From Ethanoligenens harbinense YUAN-3 (lineage in GTDB: Bacteria; Bacillota; Clostridia; Oscillospirales; Ethanoligenentaceae): a DNA stretch of 64,000 nt. This document shows, piece by piece, positions 51,720 to 64,000 of the stretch. Numbering within the stretch: position 1 is the first letter of the stretch; each line of letters begins with the position of its first letter. A program made the position numbers and the translations under genes. Below the pieces are notes generated by a model. The model ran no database searches and was not told where the DNA came from. It saw only the letters and a program-made list of their open reading frames with translations. The stretch lies in assembly GCF_000178115.2 (NCBI RefSeq), contig NC_014828.1, forward strand, positions 767,501 through 831,500. Reading direction: 5' to 3'.

Positions 51720-53039
51720 ATGGTAAAAAGTGGATTAAAAAGAATTTGTGGGTCGGCGGTGGCGCTGTCAATCCTGTGCGGGGTTGTGCTGAGCGGCTGC
51801 TCCAACAGCACGGCGGGCAGCACCTCGGGCGCGAGTTCTTCGGGCAAACTTTCGGGCACCATTTCCGTTGCGGGATGGAATGACGCGGCTGATGCGCTGT
51901 CGGCCGAGGCAAAGGCGTTTATGGCCGAAAATCCGGGTACGACGGTCAATGTTCAGAAGGTGGACGGCAACTACACCAAACTGTATACCGAGCTGGCCGC
52001 CGGTTCCGGCGTTCCGGATGTCGTGCAGATGCAGAACCGCGACGTGCAGAGCTTCGTCAACAAATACCCCGACGCATGGGCGGACGTGAGCGATATGATG
52101 AAGTCGGAAGAGAGCAACTTTGATTCTTATGTGCTCAATTTGACCAAAATAAAAGGGAAATACTACGCGGTGCCGTGGGATCTGGGACCGTGTGCGCTTT
52201 ATTACCGCAAAGACATTTTCCAGCAGGCGGGTGTGGACCCAAGCAGCATCAAAACCTATGACGATTACATCGCTGCGGGCAAAAAGATTGTGCAGGCGAC
52301 CGACGGCAAAACCAAACTGCTCGGCTTTGACTACAGCGGCTCCACCTCAAACGATATGCTTCTCCTCCTTTTGAATCAGTTGGGCGGCCAGTTTTATGAC
52401 AGCAAAGGCAAAGTCAAGCTGGATTCGGACGAAATGGTGAAAGCAATGAACCTCTGCAAGCAGTTTATTTCGGAAGGCGTGTCCATCAACCTTTCCAATG
52501 AGTGGAACGACCGCATCACGGCTACGGAAAACAATCAGATCGCCACAATCCCCTATGCGGTTTGGTATGCGGGCACACTGGAAAGCTCCAATAGCGACCA
52601 GAGCGGCAAGTGGGGCATCATCCCGCTGCCGGCGTTCACTGCGGGCGGCAACACGCAGGCCAACGAAGGCGGATCGGCGCTGGCAATTTCGTCTAAAACG
52701 AGCAACGCTGCCCTGGCAAAAGCGTTCGTTAAGTTTTCGCTGATGAGCAGCGAAGGAAACAAGATCAACCTTGACGCGGGTAAACTCTTTACCTCGTACA
52801 AAAAATCATATAGCGACCCCGAATATAAGGAAGTTGATTCGTACTTCGGTGTTTCCGTGGGCGCGACTTTTGCCGGCCTTTCCGATAAGATTCCGAGCGT
52901 GACCTATGGCCCGTATTTTACAGATGTGAACAATGCCCTCAAAACGGCGGTCGGTTCGATCCTTCTGAAAAGCGGAGATGTCTCCAAGACACTGAGCGAT
53001 GCTACTGCTTCCGCGCAAAAAGCCGTCGATAACGAATAA
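51720..53039 (+). CDS. Sugar ABC transporter substrate-binding lipoprotein (beta-galactoside operon)
   Basis: This 439-residue family-1 binding protein has a lipobox (CGVVLSGCSNS) and a Ser/Gly linker. The mature domain shows ISVAGWNDAADALSAEAKAF, VPDVVQMQNRDVQSFVN, YYAVPWDLGPCALYYRKDIF and IATIPYAVWYAGTLES. It probably captures lactose-type or galacto-oligosaccharide ligands, inferred from the galactosidases encoded downstream. GGAGG precedes the start. It is the first gene of a long co-directional operon. Confidence 0.95.
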   Translation: MVKSGLKRICGSAVALSILCGVVLSGCSNSTAGSTSGASSSGKLSGTISVAGWNDAADALSAEAKAFMAENPGTTVNVQKVDGNYTKLYTELAAGSGVPDVVQMQNRDVQSFVNKYPDAWADVSDMMKSEESNFDSYVLNLTKIKGKYYAVPWDLGPCALYYRKDIFQQAGVDPSSIKTYDDYIAAGKKIVQATDGKTKLLGFDYSGSTSNDMLLLLLNQLGGQFYDSKGKVKLDSDEMVKAMNLCKQFISEGVSINLSNEWNDRITATENNQIATIPYAVWYAGTLESSNSDQSGKWGIIPLPAFTAGGNTQANEGGSALAISSKTSNAALAKAFVKFSLMSSEGNKINLDAGKLFTSYKKSYSDPEYKEVDSYFGVSVGATFAGLSDKIPSVTYGPYFTDVNNALKTAVGSILLKSGDVSKTLSDATASAQKAVDNE

Positions 53040-53095
53040 GCTAACGCTTCATATTCTTTTGAATCGCCAAAACATAGTGTAAGGAGGTGCTCCGC

Positions 53096-53959
53096 ATGGG
53101 TTATACACTAAGGAAGAAACTATCACCTCTTATTTTCGTCGGGCCGTTTCTTGCTCTGTTCGCTATCTTTATGTTGTACCCGATTATATACTCTGTCGTA
53201 CTGAGCTTCAGCAAATACCGTGCAGGAGACATTGTTTTTGTAGGGCTCAAAAATTATACGTATCTGTTGACCGAGCCGTTGTTTTATAAGTCCCTGCTCA
53301 ACAATTTTATTATTCTGCTGATACAAGTGCCGATTATGATCCTGCTTGCGCTGGTGTTTGGCAACCTGCTGAATTCCGCGCTGATTCGCGGCAAAGGGTT
53401 CTTCCGCATGTTCACCTTTATGCCGGTTTTAATCGACGCCGTAAGCTACTCCATCATTTTTTCTCTGTTTTTTAATGAAAACAATGGCCTTGTCAACAAT
53501 GTCCTCGGCGTATTCGGTGTCAGCCCGCACCACTGGTTTTCCAACGGCCCTCTTGCCATGATGGTCATTATTCTGGCGCTTACCTGGCGGTGGACCGGCT
53601 ATAACAGCATCATTATTCTTTCCGGCCTGCAAAACATCTCAGCCGATCTTTACGAAGCGGCGGACATCGACGGGGCGAACTCGGTCGTGAAATTTTTCCG
53701 GATCACCATTCCGCAGCTCAAGCCGGTGATCATGTTCTGTGTCTTCAACTCCATCAACGGTACGCTTCAGCTTTTCACAGAGCCGCAACTGCTGACGCAG
53801 GGCGGCCCGGCAAATGCCACCCTTACCTCGGTCCTTTATCTGTATCAGATCGGGTTTAAAAACTTCAACTTTGGCGTTGCATCGGCCGGCTCCTACATCC
53901 TTGCTATTATCATAGCAATCATGACGCTCATCCAATTCCGTGTAACGAAGGAGGATTAA
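53096..53959 (+). CDS. Sugar ABC transporter permease, UgpA/MalF type
   Basis: The 287-residue permease has six membrane segments, starting KKLSPLIFVGPFLALFAIFMLYPII, and the EAA loop YEAADIDGANSVVKFFRITIPQLKP. The start ATG 53096 follows AAGGAGG at 9 nt. The second permease starts 2 nt after its stop. Confidence 0.95.
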   Translation: MGYTLRKKLSPLIFVGPFLALFAIFMLYPIIYSVVLSFSKYRAGDIVFVGLKNYTYLLTEPLFYKSLLNNFIILLIQVPIMILLALVFGNLLNSALIRGKGFFRMFTFMPVLIDAVSYSIIFSLFFNENNGLVNNVLGVFGVSPHHWFSNGPLAMMVIILALTWRWTGYNSIIILSGLQNISADLYEAADIDGANSVVKFFRITIPQLKPVIMFCVFNSINGTLQLFTEPQLLTQGGPANATLTSVLYLYQIGFKNFNFGVASAGSYILAIIIAIMTLIQFRVTKED

Positions 53960-53961
53960 AG

Positions 53962-57805
<3,844 letters not shown>

Positions 57806-57878
57806 TGTAAGGAAACCGGGGCATCCGGCTGTACGACAGCATGTTTAGCCCGGTCGGAGGCCTTTGGAGGATTGATAT

Positions 57879-60203
57879 ATGATACAGAAATATATGGATT
57901 TATCGCATATCCAAACAGAAAGCCCGGTTTCGCTGGGCGCTTTCGGAGGCAGCAACGGGCAGGAATCTCTTGCCGTGAACAGCCGCTATTTTACGCGAAA
58001 CGGCCGCCCGGTTTTTCCTATCATGGGTGAGTTCCATTTTTCCAGATATCCCGCGGCGTATTGGGAAGAATCCCTGCAAAAAATACGCGCCGGCGGTATC
58101 CAGGTCGTCGCCAGTTATGTGATCTGGATCCATCACGAGGAGGAACAGAACGTTTTTGAATGGTCGGGCAGTAAAGATCTGAACAAGTTTGTCCGGCTCT
58201 GCCAAAAAACCGGCCTGCGCGTCCTGCTGCGCATTGGTCCGTGGTCCCACGGGGAATGCCGCAACGGCGGCTTCCCCGACTGGCTGGTGCATGCGGGTGT
58301 TCCACTGCGGGAAAGCAACCCGCAATATCTGGCACATGTCAAACGGTTTTACGCGCAGATCTACGAGCAGGTCAAAGGCCTGTTTTTCGCCGAGGGCGGA
58401 CCGATTGTCGGTGTTCAGATAGAAAATGAATACGGACATTGCGGTGGATTGCAGGGTGAGCCGGGCATCGCGCATATCAAAACGCTCAAGCAGATGGCAG
58501 TGGAGATTGGATTTGTCACACCGTTCTATACGAGCACCGGCTGGGGCAACGGTGTGGTGGTGGAGGATGAAACCCTGCCTGTTCTTGGCGGATACGCGGA
58601 GGCCCCCTGGGATCAGCATACCGACGAACGGAAAGCCGCGCGGGAATATCTGTTCACCCCCATCCACCGAGAAACGGATATCGGAACGGATCTTTCCGAC
58701 GGGATGAGCGGCGAATACGCATACGACATCAGCCGATATCCCTATCTGACGGCGGAGCTGGGCGGCGGGCTGGAACCGACCCATCACCGCAGGCCCATCG
58801 TCAGCGCGGATGACACCGGGGCGCTTGTGCACGCTTTTCTGGGCTCCGGCGCCAACCTGCTGGGATATTATATGTACCACGGCGGGACCAACCCGGCGGG
58901 CAAATTTTCCACATTGCAGGAGTCGCGCGCAACAGGCTATCTTAATGATGTTCCCGAGTATTCCTATGATTTTCAGGCGCCCATCGGGGAGTACGGCCAA
59001 CTCCACGAATCCTATAGCCGTTTAAAGGCGTACCACCTGTTTTTACAGGATTTTGGTGAAGAAATGGCCTTGTCTTCCTGCTGCCTGCCGGAAGATAACG
59101 CGGCAGATGCCGAAGATATGGACAGCCTGCGTTATTGCGCGCGGTATGGCGCCAAAGGTGGGTTCCTGTTTTTGAGCAATTACCAGCGCCGCCGCCATAT
59201 GGCGGAGAAGCAGGATGTCAATATCACGGTAAACACGGCCAATGGCACCTATGCGTTTGAGCACATCGCTCTTCCGGATGGAAGATATGTGTTCTATCCA
59301 TTTGAGATGGATCTGGACGGGATCACGCTTGCATCGGCGACCGCACAGCCGCTCTGCCGAATACGCAACAGCGGCCAGACCACCTTTGTGTTTTTCGCCG
59401 ACGAAGATACCCCCGCCATTTTCCGGTTCCGCGCCGAAACGGTGCGGCCGGATTCCGTTGGCGGCGGGATGTGTTTCACGGAGAAAGATATTTTGGGACT
59501 GCGCGTGGTTCCGGAAGCGTTTGCGAAGGCGCTTGAACTCACGGGGGTCGACGGCATATCCGTCCGCCTGTTGGTTATCCGCCGGGCCGACGCTTACCGC
59601 GCGTGGAAAGTGGGGGAGCGGGGGGAACAATACCTCATTCTTACGGACGCTGCTGTCCGGCAGGAAAACGACCGCCTGGTTCTGAGCAGTACCCGTCAGC
59701 GGACCGACTTGTTTTCCTATCCGGCTTTTCCGGAAAAGGCATCTGCCGTATTCCAGGCGGCCGGCACATATGGAGATTTTGCGGGCGGCGTTCTGCATTT
59801 TCCGGATGCGATGTGTTCCCCGTTTGTGTCCGTTCAGGCTGCCGAAAAAACGGCGGACGGAGCAATGGAATACACCCTGTCGGTCAAGCGGTCGTGCGGC
59901 GCGGCAGTGGACGACGACTTTCTGACCATCCGCTTTGCGGGCGACCGCGCCAAGCTGTTTATCGACGGCGCCGTGGCGGCCGACTGGTTTTATACAGGCA
60001 CGGGCTGGGTGGTCGGGCTGAAGCGTTTCAGCACATTGGAGGGCCGCTCGTTGCACCTGCGCATCGAACCCCTGAAAGACACCGACAAGGTGTTTCTTGA
60101 GAAAAAGCCGGCATTTGAAAACGGTGTGGCCTGCATGCTGCGCGATATCCGCATCACCCCGGAATATGTCTGCCGTCTCCCGATCGCGCATACCAAACCA
60201 TGA
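57879..60203 (+). CDS. GH35 beta-galactosidase
   Basis: The 774-residue GH35 enzyme has the family start FPIMGEFHFSRYPAAYWEESLQKIRAGG, the acid/base Glu in VGVQIENEYGH (E184), a candidate nucleophile in PYLTAELGGGLEPTHH (E293), and GSGANLLGYYMYHGGTNPAG. The C-terminal 350 residues are beta-rich accessory domains. It has no signal peptide, so it probably trims imported galactosides alongside the GH2 enzyme, perhaps with a different linkage preference such as beta-1,3. It follows lacZ by 73 bp. Confidence 0.93.
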   Translation: MIQKYMDLSHIQTESPVSLGAFGGSNGQESLAVNSRYFTRNGRPVFPIMGEFHFSRYPAAYWEESLQKIRAGGIQVVASYVIWIHHEEEQNVFEWSGSKDLNKFVRLCQKTGLRVLLRIGPWSHGECRNGGFPDWLVHAGVPLRESNPQYLAHVKRFYAQIYEQVKGLFFAEGGPIVGVQIENEYGHCGGLQGEPGIAHIKTLKQMAVEIGFVTPFYTSTGWGNGVVVEDETLPVLGGYAEAPWDQHTDERKAAREYLFTPIHRETDIGTDLSDGMSGEYAYDISRYPYLTAELGGGLEPTHHRRPIVSADDTGALVHAFLGSGANLLGYYMYHGGTNPAGKFSTLQESRATGYLNDVPEYSYDFQAPIGEYGQLHESYSRLKAYHLFLQDFGEEMALSSCCLPEDNAADAEDMDSLRYCARYGAKGGFLFLSNYQRRRHMAEKQDVNITVNTANGTYAFEHIALPDGRYVFYPFEMDLDGITLASATAQPLCRIRNSGQTTFVFFADEDTPAIFRFRAETVRPDSVGGGMCFTEKDILGLRVVPEAFAKALELTGVDGISVRLLVIRRADAYRAWKVGERGEQYLILTDAAVRQENDRLVLSSTRQRTDLFSYPAFPEKASAVFQAAGTYGDFAGGVLHFPDAMCSPFVSVQAAEKTADGAMEYTLSVKRSCGAAVDDDFLTIRFAGDRAKLFIDGAVAADWFYTGTGWVVGLKRFSTLEGRSLHLRIEPLKDTDKVFLEKKPAFENGVACMLRDIRITPEYVCRLPIAHTKP

Positions 60204-60215
60204 GAGGGTGAGAAG

Positions 60216-61262
60216 ATGCCCGAACCAAAACGATTCGGCACGACCAAAGACGGGCGGGAAGTCCGGTGCTTTTTGCTGCGGAACGTTTCCGGCATGTGTG
60301 TGGAAATTCTGGACTATGGCGGAACCGTGCGTTCCTGCAAGGTGCCGGATAAAACGGGCGCAATCCGGGATGTCGTGCTGGGCTACGATACGGTGGAAGC
60401 CTATGAAGCCGGTTCCTGCTATTTCGGGGCGCTCATTGGGCGATGCGCCAATCGTATCGCCGGAGGGCGGCTCCGGGTGGATGGCCAAAACTATCAGTTG
60501 ACGCGGAACGACGGTCCCAATCATTTACATGGGGGCAAAAACGGCTTGAACCGTCACCTTTGGGAGGCACGGCAGATTTCCGATTCCACGCTGGTGCTGC
60601 ACGCCGAATGTCCGGATGGAGAAGATGGGTATCCCGGCAACCTGTCCGTTACCGTGATCTACGATCTGTCGGACGATGGAGAGCTGTCCATCGATTACCA
60701 CGCCGTTTGCGACCGGGACACGGTCTGCAATCTTACCAATCATATGTATTTCAATCTGGCGGGACATGACAGCGGCGCCAGCATTCACGGGGAGAGCATC
60801 CGTATCGACGCCGATTCCTATACGGAGACCGACGCTGCGAGCATCCCGACCGGTGCGGTCCTGCCGGTGGAGAATACCCCCATGGACCTGCGTGCCCCGG
60901 TTGCCATCGGGGCGCATATCGAGGATGATTTCCCGCAGTTGCGTCAGGCCGGCGGATACGACCACAACTGGATCGTGCGCGGATATGACGGGCGCTTAAA
61001 GGAAATGGCGTTCGCCTGCGATGAATCCTCCGGCATTGTGCTCCGTGTGTCTACCACATTGCCGGGCGTGCAGTTTTACACCGGAAATTTCATTCCGCGT
61101 CACCAGGGGAAAGACGGTGCGTGGTACGGCAGGCGCTCCGCGTTCTGTTTGGAAAGCCAGTATTTTCCCGGGTTGTTGGAAATTCCGCCTTATCCGTCTC
61201 CGTTTTTGTCGAAAGGCCGGGAGTATCACCAGACGACGGTCTATCGCTTTAGCTTACGATAA
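60216..61262 (+). CDS. galM: Aldose 1-epimerase (galactose mutarotase)
   Basis: GalM interconverts beta- and alpha-galactose so that galactokinase receives the alpha anomer released from lactose. The 348-residue protein has FGALIGRCANRIAGGRL, the histidine motif GPNHLHGGKNGLNRHLWEA, NLTNHMYFNLAGHDSG with the catalytic His, and the C-terminal acid region FCLESQYFPGLLEIPPYPS. It is 12 nt after the GH35 gene. Confidence 0.96.
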   Translation: MPEPKRFGTTKDGREVRCFLLRNVSGMCVEILDYGGTVRSCKVPDKTGAIRDVVLGYDTVEAYEAGSCYFGALIGRCANRIAGGRLRVDGQNYQLTRNDGPNHLHGGKNGLNRHLWEARQISDSTLVLHAECPDGEDGYPGNLSVTVIYDLSDDGELSIDYHAVCDRDTVCNLTNHMYFNLAGHDSGASIHGESIRIDADSYTETDAASIPTGAVLPVENTPMDLRAPVAIGAHIEDDFPQLRQAGGYDHNWIVRGYDGRLKEMAFACDESSGIVLRVSTTLPGVQFYTGNFIPRHQGKDGAWYGRRSAFCLESQYFPGLLEIPPYPSPFLSKGREYHQTTVYRFSLR

Positions 61263-61303
61263 TCATTTCAGCAAACAACCAAACAGAGCGAGGAGGAATT
61301 TAC

Positions 61304-62578
61304 ATGCATACATCCGAAGCAGCGGAAAAGATCCGATCCGGCGCGCTGGATAACACATTCATTACCTTGTACGGAGCCGATGCCGTTACGGCGCAGCGCG
61401 CGCGCTACGACAAAGCCATCACGTCATTCGTTAACCAATTCGGCGACGGCGATGTGCAGATTTTGAGCGTGCCGGGGCGCAGTGAGGTAGGGGGCAACCA
61501 CACCGACCATAACCATGGACGCGTGTTGGCATGCGCGGTCGACCTGGATATCATCGCGGTCGCCGGAAAAACGGATGCGCCAACGATTCGCATCCTGTCG
61601 GAAGGCTTCGCACTGGATGAAGTGGACACGGGGGCCCTTTCCCCATCCGCAGACGAACAGTACACGTCCAAAGCGCTGATACGCGGGGTGACCGCCAGGG
61701 CCAAAGCATTGGGATATGCGGTGGGCGGGCTGAAAGCCTACACGACTTCCAGCGTGCTGAAAGGAAGCGGCCTGTCTTCTTCCGCGGCTTTTGAGGTCAT
61801 GTGCTCGAACCTGCTCAGCCATCTGTACAATGAGGGAACGATTGACGCCGTCACCATGGCAAAAGTGGGCCAATATGCCGAGCGCGAGTTTTTCGGAAAG
61901 CCCTGCGGGCTGATGGATCAGACCGCCTGCGCCGTCGGCGGCCTGATCTGCATTGATTTTGCCGACCCGGAAAATCCGGTGATTGAAAAAGTGGACGTTG
62001 ATTTCCGGCAAAGCGGTTACACGCTTTGTATTGTGGACACGGCAGGAAACCATGCCGATCTCAACGATGATTATGCCTCCATCCAGTCTGAAATGAAAGC
62101 GGTGGCTGCGCTGCTGGGTCACACCGTCCTGCGGGAATGCGCAGAGCGCGATTTTTACGACCGGCTGCCGGAGATCCGTAAAAAATTGGGCGACCGCGCC
62201 GCTTTGCGCGCCGTTCACTTCTTCGGCGACGACCAGCGTGTTTTGAAAGAGGTGGACGCCCTGCGGACACAGAATTTTGCATCGTTTTTGGATTTGGTGG
62301 CAAAGTCGGGACGCTCGTCTTTCCAGTGTCTGCAAAACGCTTACTCCATCCAGGAACCCAGGCAACAGGGCTTGCCGCTGGCGCTTGCCCTTTCGGAAAA
62401 ACTGCTGGACGGAAAAGGCGCATGGCGTGTGCACGGCGGCGGATTTGCCGGTACGATCCAGGCGTTTGTGCCGAATGCGCTGGTGGATGCGTATGCTTTG
62501 GAAATGAACCGCGTGTTTGGGGCGCGCGCGTGCTACCGGTTGCTGGTGCGGCCGACGGGAGCGACCCGCGTCTTATAA
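61304..62578 (+). CDS. galK: Galactokinase
   Basis: GalK phosphorylates alpha-galactose at C1. The 424-residue GHMP kinase has the galactokinase signature variant GRSEVGGNHTDHNHGRVLA, the ATP loop SSVLKGSGLSSSAAFEV, GKPCGLMDQTACAVGG with the catalytic Asp, and RVHGGGFAGTIQAF near the C-terminus. The signature has Ser-Glu-Val-Gly-Gly where many galactokinases read Val-Asn-Leu-Ile-Gly, a known variant in clostridial enzymes as I recall. AGGAGG precedes the start. Confidence 0.95.
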   Translation: MHTSEAAEKIRSGALDNTFITLYGADAVTAQRARYDKAITSFVNQFGDGDVQILSVPGRSEVGGNHTDHNHGRVLACAVDLDIIAVAGKTDAPTIRILSEGFALDEVDTGALSPSADEQYTSKALIRGVTARAKALGYAVGGLKAYTTSSVLKGSGLSSSAAFEVMCSNLLSHLYNEGTIDAVTMAKVGQYAEREFFGKPCGLMDQTACAVGGLICIDFADPENPVIEKVDVDFRQSGYTLCIVDTAGNHADLNDDYASIQSEMKAVAALLGHTVLRECAERDFYDRLPEIRKKLGDRAALRAVHFFGDDQRVLKEVDALRTQNFASFLDLVAKSGRSSFQCLQNAYSIQEPRQQGLPLALALSEKLLDGKGAWRVHGGGFAGTIQAFVPNALVDAYALEMNRVFGARACYRLLVRPTGATRVL

Positions 62579-62647
62579 AAAATTCACCCGACTGCCCTTG
62601 CATGGGACGGCCGCTTCAACAAACAACTGCCGATTTGGGGGATTATT

Positions 62648-63640
62648 ATGGCTGAACTTCGCTGGCATCCGTTTATCCGCGACTGGGTGATGATCGCGTC
62701 ATCCCGTCAGAACCGCCCGCAAATGCCGAAGGACTGGTGCCCGTTTTGCCCGGGTTCCGGAAAAGTACCCGATCATTACGACGTTCTAAAATACGACAAC
62801 GATTTTCCTGCGCTTTCGCAGACGCCGCCGGAGCCGGATGATGTCGCCACCGATTTCTTTAAGGTGCGCCCGGCCTACGGCAAGTGTGAAGTCATCCTGT
62901 ATTCGCCGGAGCACACCATCACGCTGCCGGAACTGCCGGTGCCGCATATCCGCAAACTGGTGGACCTCTGGGCGGAGCGGTATGACGCGCTGCGCCGGGA
63001 TGAGAAGATCAAATATGTTTTCATTTTTGAAAACCGCGGCGATGTGGTGGGTGTGACCATGCCGCATCCGCACGGGCAAATCTACGGGTACTCGGTCATT
63101 CCCAAAAAACTGCGGTTGGAGCTGGAGGCGAGCGAAGCCTACTACAACGAAAATGACCGCTGCCTGTTCTGTGACAGCCTGAAAGCAGAGCAGGATTTTC
63201 AAAAGCGCGTCATTTTTCAAAACGACCATTTTGTCTGCTTGCTGCCGTTTTATACGGAGTATCCATATGGCGTGTATGTCTACAGCAAACGCCACATCGG
63301 CGCCATCGCGGATTTCACGGGTGAGGAGCGTGACGCGCTGGCGGCTATGCTGAAAGAAACCACCGGAACGCTCGACAGCCTGTTTGGCTATAAGTTTCCA
63401 TATATGATGTGCATGCACAACGCGCCGGTCAATTCCGGCAATACCAGTGCGTATTACCATTTTCATATCGAATTTTTCCCGCCGATGCGCTCGGAAAAAA
63501 AGCAGAAGTTCAACGCTTCCAGCGAAACCGGCGCATGGGCGCACTGTAACCCGACTTGTCCCGAGGAAAAAGCGGAAGAACTGCGGCAGGCGCATGCGCG
63601 TTTTCTTGCATCCGCAGCCGGGCAGGCGGACAACCATTGA
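62648..63640 (+). CDS. galT: Galactose-1-phosphate uridylyltransferase (HIT type)
   Basis: GalT exchanges galactose-1-phosphate with UDP-glucose. The 330-residue HIT-superfamily enzyme begins ELRWHPFIRDWVMIASSRQNRP, has the zinc-type CPFCPG motif, the active HPH in VTMPHPHGQIYGYS, CLFCDS, and YHFHIEFFPPMR. It is the type-1 (histidine-triad) form, not the unrelated GalT of many lactobacilli. The galE gene starts 27 bp downstream. Confidence 0.96.
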   Translation: MAELRWHPFIRDWVMIASSRQNRPQMPKDWCPFCPGSGKVPDHYDVLKYDNDFPALSQTPPEPDDVATDFFKVRPAYGKCEVILYSPEHTITLPELPVPHIRKLVDLWAERYDALRRDEKIKYVFIFENRGDVVGVTMPHPHGQIYGYSVIPKKLRLELEASEAYYNENDRCLFCDSLKAEQDFQKRVIFQNDHFVCLLPFYTEYPYGVYVYSKRHIGAIADFTGEERDALAAMLKETTGTLDSLFGYKFPYMMCMHNAPVNSGNTSAYYHFHIEFFPPMRSEKKQKFNASSETGAWAHCNPTCPEEKAEELRQAHARFLASAAGQADNH

Positions 63641-63667
63641 TCCGACCATAGAAGGAGGAACCGTGAC

Positions 63668-64000
63668 ATGCGTATATTGGTGACCGGAGGCGCGGGCTTC
63701 ATCGGCAGCCATACCTGTGTTGAACTGTTGCAGGGCGGGCACGAAGTCATCGTGCTGGACAATCTCTACAATAGCGCTGTGACTGCCCTGCGCCGCGTGG
63801 AAAAGATCACGGGCCGCAGTCTGACGTTTTGCAAAGGGGACGTGCGGGACGGTGCGCTTCTGAAAACCATTTTTGCCAGGCATGCCGTTGATGTGGTGAT
63901 CCATTTTGCGGCGCTCAAGGCTGTGGGCGAATCCGTACAGAAGCCTCTGGAGTATTATGACAACAACATCGGCGGCGTGGTGACGCTTTGCAAAGCCATG
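63668..64000 (+). CDS. galE: UDP-glucose 4-epimerase, 5' part (cut by the window end)
   Basis: The first 111 codons show the NAD-binding [31 protein letters not shown], the Asp in FCKGDVRD and [14 protein letters not shown], all typical of GalE. It would regenerate UDP-glucose and complete the Leloir pathway. AGAAGGAGG precedes the ATG. The catalytic YxxxK lies beyond the window. Confidence 0.95.
   Translation, partial: MRILVTGGAGFIGSHTCVELLQGGHEVIVLDNLYNSAVTALRRVEKITGRSLTFCKGDVRDGALLKTIFARHAVDVVIHFAALKAVGESVQKPLEYYDNNIGGVVTLCKAM

Overview
The window comes from a spore-lineage Firmicute, most likely a mid-to-high-GC clostridium of the Oscillospiraceae/Ruminococcaceae type. The evidence is spoIVB next to spo0A, a prkA-yhbH-spoVR cluster, Gram-positive PTS architecture, strong AGGAGG-type ribosome sites, LacI/ABC sugar operons and a polyamine operon of the carboxynorspermidine type. 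Genus-level assignment is inference. No insertion sequence, phage or CRISPR array was seen.

Layout. 0-2 kb: an unknown lipoprotein, a CBS-pair protein and a SLOG-fold protein. 2.1-4.4 kb: spoIVB and spo0A. 4.5-5.4 kb: five tRNA genes on the minus strand (transcribed Gly, Arg, His, Gln, Lys). 5.5-11.8 kb: a GntR regulator and a glucose-type PTS block (HPr, Enzyme I, a LicT/GlcT-like antiterminator, IIA, IIBC). 11.9-22.1 kb, all minus strand: a GT39-type glycosyltransferase, a phosphodiester glycosidase, spoVR-yhbH-prkA, mltG and class I aldolase. 22.5-24.9 kb: a large surface metallophosphoesterase. 25.0-31.7 kb, minus strand: glutamate decarboxylase and the polyamine operon speA-speE-CANSDH-nspC behind a long structured leader. 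31.8-34.5 kb: two-subunit fumarase and malic enzyme. 34.7-36.7 kb: a 50-residue conserved-looking protein and a frame-disrupted membrane protein. 37.2-48.8 kb: an alpha-glucoside regulon (ROK glucokinase, GH31, ABC transporter, LacI regulator, two GH13 glucosidases). 49.1-64 kb: a YesL-like membrane protein, then a beta-galactoside regulon (LacI regulator, ABC transporter, GH2 and GH35 galactosidases, galM, galK, galT and the start of galE).

How it works together. The alpha-glucoside genes import and hydrolyse malto/isomalto-oligosaccharides and phosphorylate the glucose. The beta-galactoside genes import galactosides, hydrolyse them and feed the Leloir pathway. Free glucose or a related sugar enters through the PTS. 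Neither ABC operon carries an ATPase, so a shared one must lie elsewhere.

The most notable observations are these. Spo0A has an intact DNA-binding domain, but its receiver has Asn at the phosphoacceptor position and lacks the conserved Lys. HPr has Arg at the regulatory Ser46 position. The ptsH leader carries a GlcT-type antiterminator overlapping a terminator, with the matching antiterminator gene just downstream. The speA leader is about 370 nt, structured, has a near-consensus promoter and ends in a terminator; I cannot assign it to a known class. A long membrane-protein gene appears broken by frameshifts.
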